From Phyto melanocephala (Eukaryota > Arthropoda > Insecta > Diptera > Rhinophoridae), in the NCBI GenBank assembly GCA_941918925.1, contig OW799237.1, positions 18,023,201 through 18,087,200 on the forward strand: 64,000 nucleotides of DNA, written 5' to 3'. Numbering within the stretch: the first letter of the stretch is position 1; each line of letters opens with the position of its first letter. A program made the position numbers and the translations under genes. The notes under the pieces were generated by a model, which made no database searches, had not been told where the DNA came from, and worked only from the letters and a program-made list of their open reading frames with translations. Shown here in pieces: positions 1 to 11,967 of this stretch.

Positions 1-972
1 AAAAACTCTCCCAAATGTAATTATTTAGTTAGAATTCTGTTTAATTGTTTTAGTTTTTTTTGTATGTTTTGTTCACGATCGAAATTTTACTCAAACGATC
101 GAATTCTCTAGGCTTTTGGTATAGAGATTCTTATAAAAACTTTACAAATTTGATCACGTTCGTTTCCCTGAGAAAATATCATTTATTTTTTTTTGGTAAA
201 TAACCTTTTTTAAACATTTTTTTTTATTTTCAAGTAAAAAAAAAAAATTGAAAAATTTTTATTACGAATATTTTTAGTTTAAGAATTTTTTTTACACCTA
301 GAGCTTACAGAAGTTCAGAATCTCTGTTAAAAATTAATATTTGTAGTAGAAATGAAAAGAAAAAAAAAACGATCAATGAGCAATAATTAAAATTGAGGAA
401 TGGCTGGTGGTTATAATTCAATTGTTTTCAGTTACAAATGGAGACACACAAGAAATATAATAGTCCGACATACAGACATACAGTTTGACAACATACTAAC
501 AGTACACTGACCTTTCTATAAAAGACTAAACAGCTTAAATTTGTATACAAAACATTATGTTTAATTTATGCCTTCTTATCCGCCCAACAAGTCTGTGGTG
601 TAGCCCACTACAACCATCACCACTACCACTTAAAATCTTTCAATGACTCAAAAAAGTGAATTTCGTAAAATAAATAAACTTCTACATGTTTTTTAAAAAT
701 CGTTGTGTTTTGGTTTACTTAATTTTGTATATGCTTTTGTTGTTATTCATGCTGTTGCAATTGAATTGTTTATAATACAAAATCATAACAACAAAAACAA
801 AATTTTATTATCTATACCATCACCCTACCACAGTGGTAATAGACAGTATATATAAGTATTTCATTCCTTGTGTGATACCAATAATGAAAAATTCATCTTA
901 AACTTAACAAAGTATCAACAGGTTTTCAAGTCAATTAAGTTGTATTCCTCCGTTTGTGGAAATCATTTTTAG
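1..972. other. AT-rich non-coding filler
   Basis: No coding region or RNA gene is recognisable. The stretch is poly-A/T-rich and contains one eroded MITE copy (75-166), described separately. Confidence 0.6.
75..166 (-). repeat. Eroded copy of a short inverted-repeat MITE
   Basis: This segment aligns with the reverse complement of the palindromic element at 61307-61428. Shared blocks in the same order are CGATCGAAATTTTACTC, ACGATCGA, GGTATAGAGATTCT (cf. GGTATATAGATTCT) and GATCACGTTCG. The outer GGCCGAATTACGGC arms are missing or unrecognisable, so it is older or truncated. Two copies in 64 kb suggest a family. It has no coding capacity. Confidence 0.65.
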
Positions 973-1439
973 GGTCAAACCAAGGCATATTTATTCATCA
1001 GGAAATCTTTATTCATCAGCTGATTATTTTTTTCTTCACTTATTTTAAATGTCAGCTGTCAAAGTCCATAGATAAAAAACAATTTTCTCTTCTCCCATTT
1101 ATTTGAAATGCCAAACTTCATATTAAAAAAAATATAAAAAAAAATTTTTTATTTGTTGAGGTTAAAGATTACTCCAATGGAGGTTCTAGTGTACTAGCAC
1201 TAGACAATTATTTGGCTGTGCCTGTACCTTTGTACAGTTAACCGACGCCACGCAATTAACCAATGCGGAAGTGAGACGCAAAATTCTCGAAGCCAGATAA
1301 AAAGGACGGCCTGATTGCCTTAACAGATAATGACAATGACGCGCGAGCTCTTGGCCCGACCAGAGCTGAATCACGACTGAAAAACAACTTTATTTTTGAA
1401 CTGCGGTTACCTGATGAATTAATATGCCTTGGGTCAAAC
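973..1439. mobile_element. hAT-like non-autonomous element with perfect 8-bp target duplication
   Basis: The element proper is 981-1431 (451 bp). Its ends are inverted repeats: CAAGGCATATTTATTCATC on the left, and CCTGATGAATTAATATGCC followed by TTG on the right. It is flanked by identical GGTCAAAC direct repeats (973-980 and 1432-1439). An 8-bp duplication with ends fitting the hAT terminal consensus YARNG (CAAGG) is diagnostic of the hAT superfamily. The interior is too short for a transposase. It includes a less AT-rich patch around 1186-1374 with a 62-codon open frame on the minus strand that I do not recognise. A 25-bp remnant with the same ends lies at 6968-6992. Confidence 0.85.
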
Positions 1440-1794
1440 TATTGAGCCGATTTTAATAAAATTTATCTGATCTTACAACTTCCGTGTCTTACCGTATCTC
1501 TATTGTAAATTAATTAATATTATTAATTTGAGATTTACAATAAATTTGTAAATAAAATTCAATATATTTGTTTCAGACATTTCATAAAATCTTTTCTTTC
1601 ATTATTTATGCATAAAATGTTTTTTAAGCCAAGTAGAACTTGAATGTTTAATTTTGTGACCCTTTTCTACCACTGCTGGCTGGTAAATTGTTGCTTGTTT
1701 ATCAGCATAAACTTGTGGATGTGGATGTCAATTGACAGGAAAATTTCTCTAAATCAATTTTTCACAAAATTTTGATTTCAATAAAACGGTGGTT
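1440..1794. other. AT-rich stretch, nothing recognised
   Basis: No coding, RNA or repeat signature seen apart from simple A/T runs. Confidence 0.5.
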
Positions 1795-1925
1795 TCAATC
1801 ACCGTAGCGCCATCCGGTTGAAATTACATCTCATCAGGATGAATTCCATTCATATTTTAAAACAAAAATTCATTGATCGTGGTGCCATAATTATCTCTAT
1901 TGACCGTAATGGAAGCTCTGGCTCC
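1795..1925 (-). pseudogene. Old mariner-type transposase fragment (second catalytic Asp region)
   Basis: Read on the minus strand, this gives a degraded version of the mariner-family segment around the second catalytic aspartate: an ITVNRDNY-like stretch, then INEFLF, then FQPDGAT. The counterpart in the younger pseudogene at 28530-28962 reads VVNGDRYRAMLNEFLF and FQQDGAT. The spacing and order are the same, but in-frame stops and substitutions break it. No TIRs or other domains were found around it, so it is a truncated relic. It is more divergent than the other mariner pieces here. Confidence 0.7.
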
Positions 1926-2187
1926 TGGCTTTATAAAAACTTTTTAATAAATGTATTTATTTTTGTATAAAGTAGGAAAAAATTTTAAAAATACTCAACA
2001 ATCCAACAACCAAATAAAATATTAAAAAATTAGTTGGGAGCATATCCCAAATAATTAATTAAATTATTTATAAACTGTTTTTAAATAAAAAAAAATATCA
2101 TATAACAATTTTAATTTTCTATTTTCTCGGAAAAACAGAAATATATATTTTTATAGGTATTTAAACATTTTTTAATTGTCATTAGAG

Positions 2188-2232
2188 TGTATTAAAGATT
2201 CGGCACAGCTGAATATAGCATTTTTGCCTGTT
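2188..2232 (+). mobile_element. Solo 3' end of an INE-1-like element
   Basis: GTGTATTAAAGATTCGGCAC, then a short hairpin partner GCTGAATATAGCA and a CCTGTT end, matches the 3' terminus of the full-length copies (GGGTATATAAGATTCGGCAC ... GAATATAGCACTCTTACTTG). Nothing upstream resembles the rest of the element. Confidence 0.7.
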
Positions 2233-4329
2233 ATTTTTTACAGCAACAATAATAAGTTATTTATAAACTTCAAGCCCCTCCAATATTAGCTGATGGTTGA
2301 TACGGATGAATTCCCATCCGCTTGTAAACACACATGTAGACAAAGAGTTAGAGAAGATTAGAGTGCGATTGCATAGAAGATACCCAATGGGAAATTAAAT
2401 AAAAATCAACATTTTCTTTTATACGGCATTTCAAATTTAAAAAAAAATTATTTTAACGTTTTTTTTAATACTACAACTTTAAAATTTAGATTAATTTTTT
2501 ACTGCCGTATTTATTAAAAAAATATTTTAGATTTATTTAAGTCTTATATGACAGATGTCAATTTTTTTCAAATGAGCCTTAAATTAACCTAAAATATTTT
2601 TTATTAAAACGGCAATAAATATGTATTTTTATTTATCGAATATTTTCAACATTTATTTTTACACTTAATTTTCAATAAATTTTTAACATTTACATATGTT
2701 GTATATATTTTTTTTTAATTTGAAGAAAATGTAAAATTTAAAAATTAAAAAAAAATATAGAAAGATTATGTACAATTATAAAAAATTTTTAAATAAATTT
2801 TAAATTTATTGAAAATATGAGATAAAATTTTATTTTAAATAAATTGTAAAAATCTGTTTGAATTACAAAAAAAAATTTTTTTCCAACCTTTCTTTAAAAA
2901 AATTTATTATTTTATTAAAAATTTTTAATGATTTTTTTTATTGGCAGTACATGTACATATGTGCTATTTTTAAATTGCTAATTCTTTAGTTTTCAAATAT
3001 TTTTGAAAAATATTCTATTAATACATACCAACATAAAAAAGTTTTTTTTTTAGATTATTTTCGAACATTAAAAAATATTTTTATTCAAATTTTCAAAAAT
3101 TTTCTACCTTGCCTTTAGTTTAAAATTAATTTCTTTGCTCTTTAATAAAAAGGTTTTTGAAGAAAATTAAAAAAGAGGCTTTAGAGCCCATAGAACTCGT
3201 AATATTCAAATATGTATTCAATTGAGTCCACACACTTACAAAAGGACAGACAGACTGACACGTTGTTTATTTGAAATTGACATATTTACATGTTTAAGCA
3301 ATAATGACAATAAAAAGCAAAGAAAACTTAAGTGACTGAATGCATAAATGGTTGTTGACAATATGGTTCGACGACTCATAAATATGGTCAAACAAGGGAG
3401 CACTAACAAACACTAACTTGCGTGATTGGCAAAACAAGCAAAAGAAAGAGAAGGCCATAAAAAATATCAATAACAGAAAAATTCATCAGAAAAATTAAAA
3501 GAACGATCGTTTAAATTACTGCAGCATAAACGAGAGCATAAAATAAATTTATTTAACAAGCAAGTTTTATTGCTGCATTTGGCTGAGTCGAATCTTTAAC
3601 ACCCTGTAATAACTCTCTTCCATATTAAATAACTTTGAAGTTTTTAATTTATTTCCAATTGATTGTATATACATAATACTAAAAACATAAAATAGTTCGA
3701 TCGCGTTAACGCGTGTTATATGTTCACAAGCTTATTTATTATTTACCGTATGGATAACATTGCAAAAGAATATACAGTGGCGAACAATGTTGGATACATA
3801 ATATTTAACAAATCAATGAACTAAATTTATTTTTAATTACTTTTAGCAAAATATATTTCATACATCGAATTAAGGTTTACGCTTACTTAAAATGAACAAT
3901 TAAATAATAATAAAAATCATTTAATATGAAAATAATTAAAAATTTTATTTAATGACATTTAGTCTCTTTGGCGTAGAATTTAATATTTCGTCCATACGCC
4001 TTTGTTTTTAATTTAGAATTGTATGCGCTGTGGCATGCTTTCTACCAGTTTTTATATGGTTTCTTAATTAAACATTCTCCATTCCATTTCATTCTCTTAT
4101 CCGAAGTTTGTTTAGGTTACTCAGAGGGGTTTTGGAATTTATAAGTTTTTTTACGACTGCCCATAAGTCCAGTTATTTTTGAACTAGTTTAGTTTATTAT
4201 GATATAAATAATGGGATAAGCACATTTATATATGTATATGATATTAGGTAAATTAATTTTGGAGTATGGCAAGGTTGTCTCAATTTTGAATTATTTCATT
4301 AATTTTCAACAGAGGACCCACATGATATC
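2233..4329. other. AT-rich non-coding stretch, nothing recognised
   Basis: Long A/T runs dominate. Around 3240-3560 the base composition is more even, but I see no open frame, tRNA fold or terminal repeats. Confidence 0.5.
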
Positions 4330-5549
4330 GGGCCTGTTCGTAAATGCATCAAAGCTGTGCATATTATGCGCACAATGTTCGTAAATGCAAACGTTGGCAA
4401 CACTGCAGCTGTCATCTGTTCGTAAATGCAACATTGAAGTCTGTTATGCGCAAATAAATACAAAAAACTAATCACAAAAATGGCTGATGCAATAGATGTG
4501 TGAGTATAAAGAATGTGGTTTTTTATGATTTATTTTTGATTATTTTACTTTTAGCCTTGAATGTGAAATATATGTCAGATATTGTATTATCAAATTCACA
4601 AATTAAATTTATAATAATTTTTCCCATTTTTCGGCAGTGTTCGCTCGTTCGTAAATGCAGCAATAAAATAAGCAACAAGTAAAAGCGCTATATTCGGCCG
4701 TGCCGAATCTTATATACCCTTCACAACGTGTAGTCATGCAATAACAGTAAATTCACGTATGTATGTTAAAAAAAACAAAAAAAAAATAAAAAATAAAAAA
4801 AAAATTTAAAAAAAAAAATTTAAAAAAAAAATAAAAAAAAAAAAAATTATTATATACATATATAATATATATAAAACAAAAAAAAAAATAAAAAAAAAAT
4901 TAAAAAAAAAAAAATAAAAAAAAATAATAATAAAAATATATATAATATATTAAATAAAAAATAAAAAAAAAATAAAAAAAAAATTAAAAAAAAAAAATTT
5001 TAAAAAAATTTAAAAAAAAATTTTTTTGCCTCAGCTGGGATTCGATGCCACGTTTTCTCTAACCAGTATACACGTTTGTATGTATGTATGTTGTTGTTGT
5101 AATGTTGTTTTTATGAAAAGAAAATCGAGGTGGTCGTGGGTTTTTGCTCATATCTCAGTTGTTTATGTACCGATGTTTCTGATTTTCAATCCCGATCTAC
5201 TCCCGAATATTTCTGATATTTTAATACCTTACCCGGGTCCAACCTATGTCGGGGGGCTTCAAAAAGTTGATTTCAACATACACACGGACAGACGGTCAGA
5301 CGGACAGACGGTCAGACGGACAGACGGTCAGGGCTTAATCGACTCCTCTATTCATAAGCTTTCAGAAAATATATACTTTATGGGGTCGGAAATGAAAATT
5401 GTAGAAATTTCACACGGAATGACAAACCTATATATACCCTTTTTCACTGTGTGAAGGGTATAAAAAGAAGCATCAGCAACATATGATTTGCAGTGGCAGC
5501 GTAAAGTAATCACATTGTGCAGCGCAGTGATGCGTTTACGAACAGGCCC
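4330..5549. mobile_element. TIR element with subterminal TGTTCGTAAATGCA repeats, split by an INE-1-like insertion
   Basis: The left end GGGCCTGTTCGTAAATGCAT (4330-) is repeated inverted at the right (TGCGTTTACGAACAGGCCC, to 5549). The trinucleotide ATC flanks both ends (4327-4329 and 5550-5552), suggesting a 3-bp target duplication. Without the nested 790-bp element the body is about 430 bp. The phrase TGTTCGTAAATGCA (or one change from it) recurs at about 4335, 4376, 4417 and 4646, and inverted at 5531. Such subterminal repeats are usual transposase-binding sites. An ATG at 4479-4481 opens a seven-codon frame ending near a GTGAGT donor-like site. Superfamily unassigned (a 3-bp duplication would suit PIF/Harbinger or CACTA). 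Confidence 0.75.
4674..5463 (-). mobile_element. INE-1/DINE-1-like element, type A, full length
   Basis: In its own orientation the element starts with TTATACCCTTCACACAGTG and a GGGTATA partner (5' subterminal hairpin). It continues with TTTCCGACCCCATAAAGTAT, GAGTCGATTAAG and a run of GTCC/GTCT tetramers, the same order as Drosophila INE-1. Then come a CAACAACAACATACATACA microsatellite, a tRNA-like T-arm motif, a long poly-A/T variable block (about 4770-5025), and the 3' end GGGTATATAAGATTCGGCAC with hairpin partner GCCGAATATAGC and CTTGTT. It is non-coding and would depend on a Helentron for mobility. It lies inside the TIR element 4330-5549. Confidence 0.85.
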
Positions 5550-5744
5550 ATCATGTAAGGCAACCCCATATCATCATGGTTTATTTGAATTAGCTCATGG
5601 CATCGTTTTCAAAAATTGGTTGGTCCGTTAACGTGGTAGTTTACTGCACGCAAACAGTCAACTGGAGTTTTCGTTTTGACAGGACCACATCACTCGTCAG
5701 CTCTAATGTATCCCAGAATAAATCCAAGAGTAAGGGTACTAGAT

Positions 5745-6440
5745 TCACCCCGTGGCCGTGAGGTATTTCAGTAGATAATTCAGTCCAACTTCAGATATCG
5801 CAGAGAGACCATCCAGTACATGTTCGCCCAAAAATCTGTGTTCATTAGCCGCCAGTGCAGAACATTTGCAGAGGTGGAAAACCAATTCCTCCTTCTCTCT
5901 TTTCAGACAGCTGCGACAATGATCGTTCGATGGAAGTCCGAGTCGACATGCATGTTTGTCTAACATCGAGTGACCCGTCAATACCGCCAGCTACCTCGAT
6001 ATGTCCTTTCGACTTCGACTAGTGAGTTGCAATGTACGCCGTGCATCAAAAGAGGGCCACGTAAGCCGTGCCACTTAACAAGTACTCAGCCCATGCCACC
6101 TGTCATCGGCCATCTGAAGAAAGTGTCTGGAGATTCTGTTTTTAATAGTCCATAACGGGATTGCAACTATACTTGCGTTAGAGATATATCCAAAGCAGAT
6201 CCTCTCATGGTTAGCTTGTTACCATAGAGGCCCTTATGCGCAACCCAACCCAAACTAGAGTAACGTCAGCCCGTTGACCAAGCCTTGACAATTGCTTTCT
6301 ACATTGGCCAACTAAATAGTAATGTTCGATCTGATTGACAAGTGTGCCGCCTGATTGTCGACAAATATACCAATACTCCCGTGGATATTTCTGCCATTCA
6401 GTACCCTACATGCCTCCCTGATAGCGAATATTTCAGGATA
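5745..6440 (-). pseudogene. Non-LTR retrotransposon 3' end: RNase H domain and Cys-rich tail
   Basis: The minus strand reads a broken RNase H domain of the kind at the end of I/R1-type non-LTR ORF2. It shows FAIREACRVLN (helix region), IFVDNQAA (catalytic Asp strand) at about 6351-6371, then SIRSN. It continues with WPSFDARRT and the tail LTGHSMLDKHACRLGLPSND followed by HCRSC (zinc-knuckle-like). The reading ends in YLTATG-stop at 5745. Stops and frameshifts interrupt it, so it is a dead 5'-truncated copy. Its upstream edge abuts a Tc1 fragment at about 6440. Confidence 0.85.
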
Positions 6441-6575
6441 TTTTGCCATTGGACGTGAATCGATTTACTTTGGTTTCATCCGACCATATAACACGCTTTT
6501 AATCATCTACAGACCAATTCTTATGCCTCTAACCTTTCTTTTACATATTCCGCAGATGGAGCTGGTTCTTTTTAA
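6441..6575 (-). pseudogene. Tc1-like transposase fragment (first catalytic Asp)
   Basis: The minus strand reads KNWSVDD-stop-KRVIWSDETK (6470-6510), then VNRFTSNGK. This is the hallmark Tc1 segment WTVDDWKRVIWSDETKINRF, in which the Asp of WSDE is the first catalytic residue; the expected Trp codon is a stop here. Upstream, a weaker stretch (to about 6575) resembles the end of the helix-turn-helix domain. This is a different lineage from the mariner pieces elsewhere in the window. Confidence 0.8.
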
Positions 6576-8439
6576 TGTTTTTCGAGCTGTCCAATTATTA
6601 ACATTCTTATTAAATGCTTTATATAATAAAGGAATAAAAGTAATAAAAGGATTTTAAATTTAATGTTGATTTTTTATACCAAACTACGTTAGAAAAAAAT
6701 TAATAGTTTCGCTTGAAGTTTGGTAAAATTTGGCTTAATAGTTTGATCGTGAGCAGGGTATCAATTCTCGTTCCATGAAACTATATATTTTATTTCACAG
6801 TTTCACTGAACGAGATTTGAGCCTGGTTTTCATTTCTATTTTTGGAAAATATCTTTTAAATGTTACGAACGAAATGACAAACTTTGTATAAAAAGCTGAT
6901 GGTGTCAGATTGTTATTTACTATCTTGATACATCCACAAAATTCCTCTCTAATGATGTAGTTTTGGGCAAGGCGAATTCATGATATGCCTTGGTTTTGGT
7001 GAAGATAAAAAGTTGGTGTTGCCGATTAATAAAATTACATATGAAAAATAAAAATTCAAATAATAATTACATACATACATATTTGAAAAATTTTTTTGGA
7101 TTAATTTTGTTTTTTTTTATTAAAGTTTTTAAATTCTTTTAAAAAGTTCTTGAAAATTTTTTATAAAGGTTTTTGAAAATTTGTATTATATTCAGAAAAA
7201 ATTTAAGACCTGTCTTATTTATTAAAAGTTCCATAAAATATTTTTTACATTTCATTAAAATTTTCGATAAAAATCCATTATAAATTTAAAATAATTGTTC
7301 TTTTAATCATTGAGCGCAAGCGGCAACACGCTGACTGAGATCTGAGAGGAAATCGTGTAAAAGTCACCACACGCGTTTAACGCACGAATAACTTTTTTTC
7401 TTCGTCAATCTCAAACGTTACGAATCTAGAAGTACTAGGAAATATAATGGAACCTACAACAAAAACAAAACCCACGCACTTATTGTTTATTTTTTTATTC
7501 CCGTATTCCTAGTGTTTGTGGTTGTTGGTTCTTATCTGTTTTACTTAATTCTACTGCATACTGTGTACAAATAAACGTGATTTCTTCTACTACTTCTCCT
7601 ACATATGATAATGACGGCAATGGATGGTAATGAATCCTCTACTCTCAAAATGGGGCCACTCCAATTTGATTTGTGTGTTTTTTTTTCATTTTATTTCTTT
7701 TGAAATTCTCACCATACTGATACTGTTCACTGATTTTAATGCTTCTAGTGAATGCAAGTTTTCTTAACATATTGTTGTTGTGTTTCGTTTTCGGTTTGCT
7801 TTCCAAAACAGGACAGTTGACAACTGTTTGACATTTGTTTTTGTTCGTGTGGGAATATTTTGTGTTAACTTTTCGTGTGTGTATACCTACACCAACTCTC
7901 ATATTCCTTTTGGAGATGTCATACATGTCATACTCTTAAACTCATACATTTTTGGTTTTCTTTTACATACTTTTTTTGTTTCGTCCTTAAGCAAATATGA
8001 ATGAGATGATTTACATACATACGATAAAATGTTTAATGTGTACAAATTTAAATATTTATTGTGGCTTCTTCTTATTCTCCTTATTCTTCATTTGCAGTAT
8101 TGAACGGATGAGACCTTTTTTGGGATCATTGAAGATTGTTTGATTGTTTTTTGTGTGTCTGTTGGTTTTTATGTCCTTAAGGAATTTATTGGTTGTTTGA
8201 TAGTTTTGACAGTTTTAATGAACTTTTGTTTATGTTAAAGAGTATAGGTTAGATTTGTATGACATCTACTATAACATGAGGGAAATTGGGGATCTTTTTT
8301 TTTTTTTTTTTGAATATTTACCAAAATGTAAATTATAATAATTTGCTTCCTTCCGTTCAAAGAGAGGAACATTTAGTTAAGTGTCGTATAATTTAAATTG
8401 ATTGGAAAATAATTAATGAGATTTTAAAGACGATATAGA
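6576..8439. other. Non-coding stretch with one small hAT remnant
   Basis: Open frames at 7645-8004 on both strands are low-complexity and mutually overlapping, with no recognisable domain. The segment 7310-7440 is less AT-rich than its surroundings, but I cannot assign it. Confidence 0.45.
6960..7000. mobile_element. 25-bp hAT remnant between near-perfect 8-bp repeats
   Basis: GTTTTGGG, then a 25-base core starting CAAGGCGAATTCATGA and ending TATGCCTTG, then GTTTTGGT. The core ends match those of the hAT-like element at 981-1431, and the flanks agree at 7 of 8 bases. It looks like an internal deletion that left only the tips. Confidence 0.6.
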
Positions 8440-8860
8440 ATGGGTGTCCCAAAAGTAGAAATAGATTTGAATGTTCCCCCTCAACTTATGCAAGAAATGA
8501 AGCCTAATGATCATGATCGTGCGATTTTTGTGGATGGGTTGTGGGGCATAATAAATATTTTTTGGGCAATATATTTTCATCTTGATGTCTATGTAAGTTG
8601 TCAAAATGATCGAATTGGGGGTTTGTCAAAACATAAATTCTATAATCAATGGGCTACTATTTAAAATCGAAAATAAACAAACAAATAAGACTGGTAAGTT
8701 CTCTGTGCCCTGATTTGACAATAAATAAGTGGATGGCATGAATGGCTTCATATGCCATACAGTACGTGGTACATACTAATGGAAAATTTCTACAAAAAAG
8801 AGCGTATGCCCTAGCATGGCGTGGAGGTAATTTGGCCGATGTTTTAATTTATACATAACC
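8440..8860 (+). pseudogene. Mariner-family transposase remnant, internally deleted
   Basis: An open frame from 8440 reads LMQEMKPNDHDRAIFVDG, the family's N-terminal-to-catalytic linker (QELKPNDHxxRxxFADW). It then jumps to FHLDVYVSCQNDRI, matching the HFDLGGYVNKQNCRIW block just after the first catalytic Asp; that Asp is lost in the deletion. The very C-terminus, ALAWRGGNLADVLIYT-stop, lies at about 8806-8860 and matches the SRGGHLxDIIFHT terminal motif. The middle, including the second and third catalytic Asp, is missing. Dead copy. Confidence 0.75.
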
Positions 8861-10239
8861 CTATTCTGTATACTTTATAGCTCAACAATTAATAACAAAG
8901 CGACACCCAGTAAGTCCACTATATACAGACTTCGAAGTAAAATTTTTGTTCTGCTAAAAATTTCTTAAATCGATTAAACTCTTAAAAATTTGTGCCTTTA
9001 ATAACACCCTGTAGAAGAGAATAAAGTCAATTATTTAGCGGCACCTTTTCATGTTTTACAATGTATTATTTTAATTATTACATTGGCTTTCTAGATTGAC
9101 CACACCTTTAAGTGTCATTAAGGTTGACCTATTTTTTTCCCTCAAATATTAAATTAATTCTTAAAAATCCTGATACATGTACAAAAAATCTCAATAAATC
9201 TGTTATCAAGGTCCTTAAATTGCTAACCATTGTTTAACTTTCATTTTTAGCACATTACAGCAAACAAAAACATTTAATAAAATAAACCAACTCCATAAAA
9301 AAAAGACTGAAAATAACCTCAAAAACCACACATCAATTTATAAAACAAAAATCATTTATCGTCATCATGACGAAAATAATGAGACCGATTTTAACACATG
9401 CATGTTTATGATGATCAGCAAGATCTTTTTATGAGAATTTTTATTTCAAGCTTTTTTCATCTCATTGCACAGAAGAGAAGAAGCCCCCAATAAACAATTG
9501 TCACATATGGTTTTTTTTATTTCTGATTCCAATTTGGGTTAGCATGTTTAGCTTTTGGAAGAACAAAATAAATAAAAAAAATTTTGTGGTCAGTGTTTTT
9601 GTAAATAAATCGTTACAGATTTTTAAAAATGTTTTCTTTGAAACGTCAATGATTGCAGCAGATGCTTAATGATTTTGCATCATTTAAATTCTATTACATT
9701 CTATTATTGTGTTATTTAGTGTCTGTCTGACTGGACATTCCCTCTGTTTGATAATTGTAATAAGGGTCCGTTAATTAAATGTTTATTGTTTGTCCGCTAA
9801 CGGAAGTATTTCACACACTTAGAATTTTCTTAAGTCATGTTTGGTTTTATACAAACATATATGTATGTGTAGGCTCAGCATGCGAGCGTGTGTGTGTGGG
9901 CATAGAAACGGATATAAAATAATAAATTTATAGCTGGGATCATTGCTGAGGTATACGGTTAATTTACGATGAGTTTTAATTTAAGTGTGAGCATTTTCTT
10001 AATTAAATAAAGTAGAGTTCTATGCAAAATCGCTTTTAATTAAGGAAATCTTTCGGCTCTTCTTGAAGTTAGCAAAATGTACTAATTATAGGGGTTCAAG
10101 ATAGTATTTATAGTATTGTTTTTTTTTCAGCCAAAAACACAAGAAGGTTGTTAAGAAACAAATGTTATAAAAAATATATAATTTTTAATTATAGGGGTAT
10201 GCTAAACGTACATAAATATGTGCAAATAGTCTTAAGAAA
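8861..10239. other. AT-rich stretch, nothing recognised
   Basis: Alternating A/T runs with ordinary AT-rich sequence; no domain, TIR pair or RNA fold found. Confidence 0.45.
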
Positions 10240-11126
10240 AATCTTTAAAATAATTAAAAATCAAATTTTTTCTACCGCAAAAGTTAAGTTAAAAAAAATA
10301 TTGTCCCGAAAATATTTTGAGACAAAAATATTTTGAACACAAAAATATTTTTTGTAGCAAATATGTTATTGCAAAATTTCTTTTTTAATAACTAACTAAT
10401 AACTCATAATATTTTAATTGAAGATTTTGTATACCAAAATATTTTTATAGCAAATATTTTAATTTAAATAGTCTTCTATAGTACAATTTTTTTCTGTTTT
10501 TGTTTGCATTTAAATTTTTTTGTCCCAAATAGTTTTTAATAGCAATATTTGGCCCCATAATATTTACTGCTGTATTTGTTTTGATTTTTTTCTATATAAA
10601 ACAAATTGTCATAAAATGTTTTGTACAAAAATTTTTGTCTCAAAATACTTTATTTTATTTAATTTAATTTGAATTTATAAACTTCCTGCTTTTTATAATT
10701 TTTTTTTTCAATCTTTGATTGTGCTCCATAATGTATAAAAAAAACTTTCATCCCAAAATATTTTAATTTATTTTAACATTTATAAATTTTTTTGCTGTTT
10801 TATATTTTTGTAAATTCTTTGAATCTGTTCCATAATGTCCAAAAAAACTATCGTCCCAAAATATTTTAATTTATTTTAACATTTTTAAATTTCTTGCTTT
10901 TTATTATTTTTTTAAATTCTTGATTCTGTTCCATAATGTCCAAAATATTATAGAAAAAATTTTGTCTCAAAATGTGTTTTCCCCAATTGTTTTATATTGT
11001 AAAAATTTGTCTTATAATGTTTTCTGTATATTTCCTACATTAACAATTTTTATATATGAAAGAATTTGTTATAGAAAACGTTGTATTAAAAAATCTGCGT
11101 GCCAAGATATACATATGTATATATTT
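10240..11126. repeat. Degenerate AT-rich minisatellite with three ~110-bp units
   Basis: Phrases such as CCCAAAATATTTT, TTGTCTCAAAAT and TCCATAATGTCCAAAA recur. Three consecutive diverged units of about 110 bp can be aligned at about 10640-10748, 10750-10858 and 10859-10968. Each runs from AAAATATTTTAATTTATTTT to CTGTTCCATAATG. Non-coding. Confidence 0.65.
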
Positions 11127-11967
11127 TTATGCCCTTCACACAGTGAAAAATGGTATATATAGGTTTGTCATTCCGTTCCTCCATTCCCTATAAAGTATAT
11201 ATTTTCTGAAAGCTTATGAATAGGGGAGTCGATTGAGCTCTGTCAGCCTTTCCTTCTGACCGTCTGTTCGTGTAAATGTTGAAATCAACTTTTTGAAGCC
11301 CCCTAAATCCCCTGGACCCGGGTGAGGAATTAAAATATCAGAAATATTCGGGAGTAGATCCGTATTGAAATTCAGAAACATCGGTATATAAGCAACTGAG
11401 ATATGAAACAAAAAACAAAACAAAAACACACGGCCACCTCGTTTTTTTAACACAAAAACAACAAACAACAACAACATACATACAAACGTGGTATACTGGT
11501 TAAAGTAAACGTGGCATCGAACCCCAGTTGAGCCAAAAAAAAAATTTTATTTTATTTAAATATTTATTTTTTAATTTTTTTTATTTTTTTTCATATTTGT
11601 TTTTATTTTTTTCTTATTTATTTTAATATTTTTTTAATTTGTTTCTTTATTCTTTTTTTAATTTTTTTTATTTTTATATTATATTTATTATTTTAATTTT
11701 TTTATTTTTTTTTTAATTTTTTGTTGTTAAATTTTTTTTAAATTTTTTTTTATTTATTTTTTTAATTTTTTTTATATTTTTTTTAACACACATACGTAAA
11801 TTTATAATTTTACAATGGAATGTTTTTATATATGTATGCATATTATTTATACGTATATACGTATTTCATATGAGATGAATGCATATACAAACTATTGTTA
11901 TTGCGTGACTACACGCTGTGAAGGGTGTATAAGATTCGGCATAGCGAATATAGCACTCTTACTTGAT
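11127..11967 (+). mobile_element. INE-1/DINE-1-like element, type A
   Basis: Starts TTATGCCCTTCACACAGTG, continues TATATATAGGTTTGTCATTCC, GTCTGTTCGTG, GGCATCGAACCCCAG (tRNA-like motif), a poly-T-rich block with long T runs, and ends GAAGGGTGTATAAGATTCGG ... TATAGCACTCTTACTTG. It sits inside the AT-rich minisatellite block and has no coding capacity. Confidence 0.85.

Noticed and set aside
5026..5454. 142-codon plus-strand frame
   Set aside because: It lies entirely within the INE-1-like element on its antisense strand and includes the GTC-tetramer and microsatellite blocks; equivalent frames recur at 24160, 25153 and 48788 in other copies.
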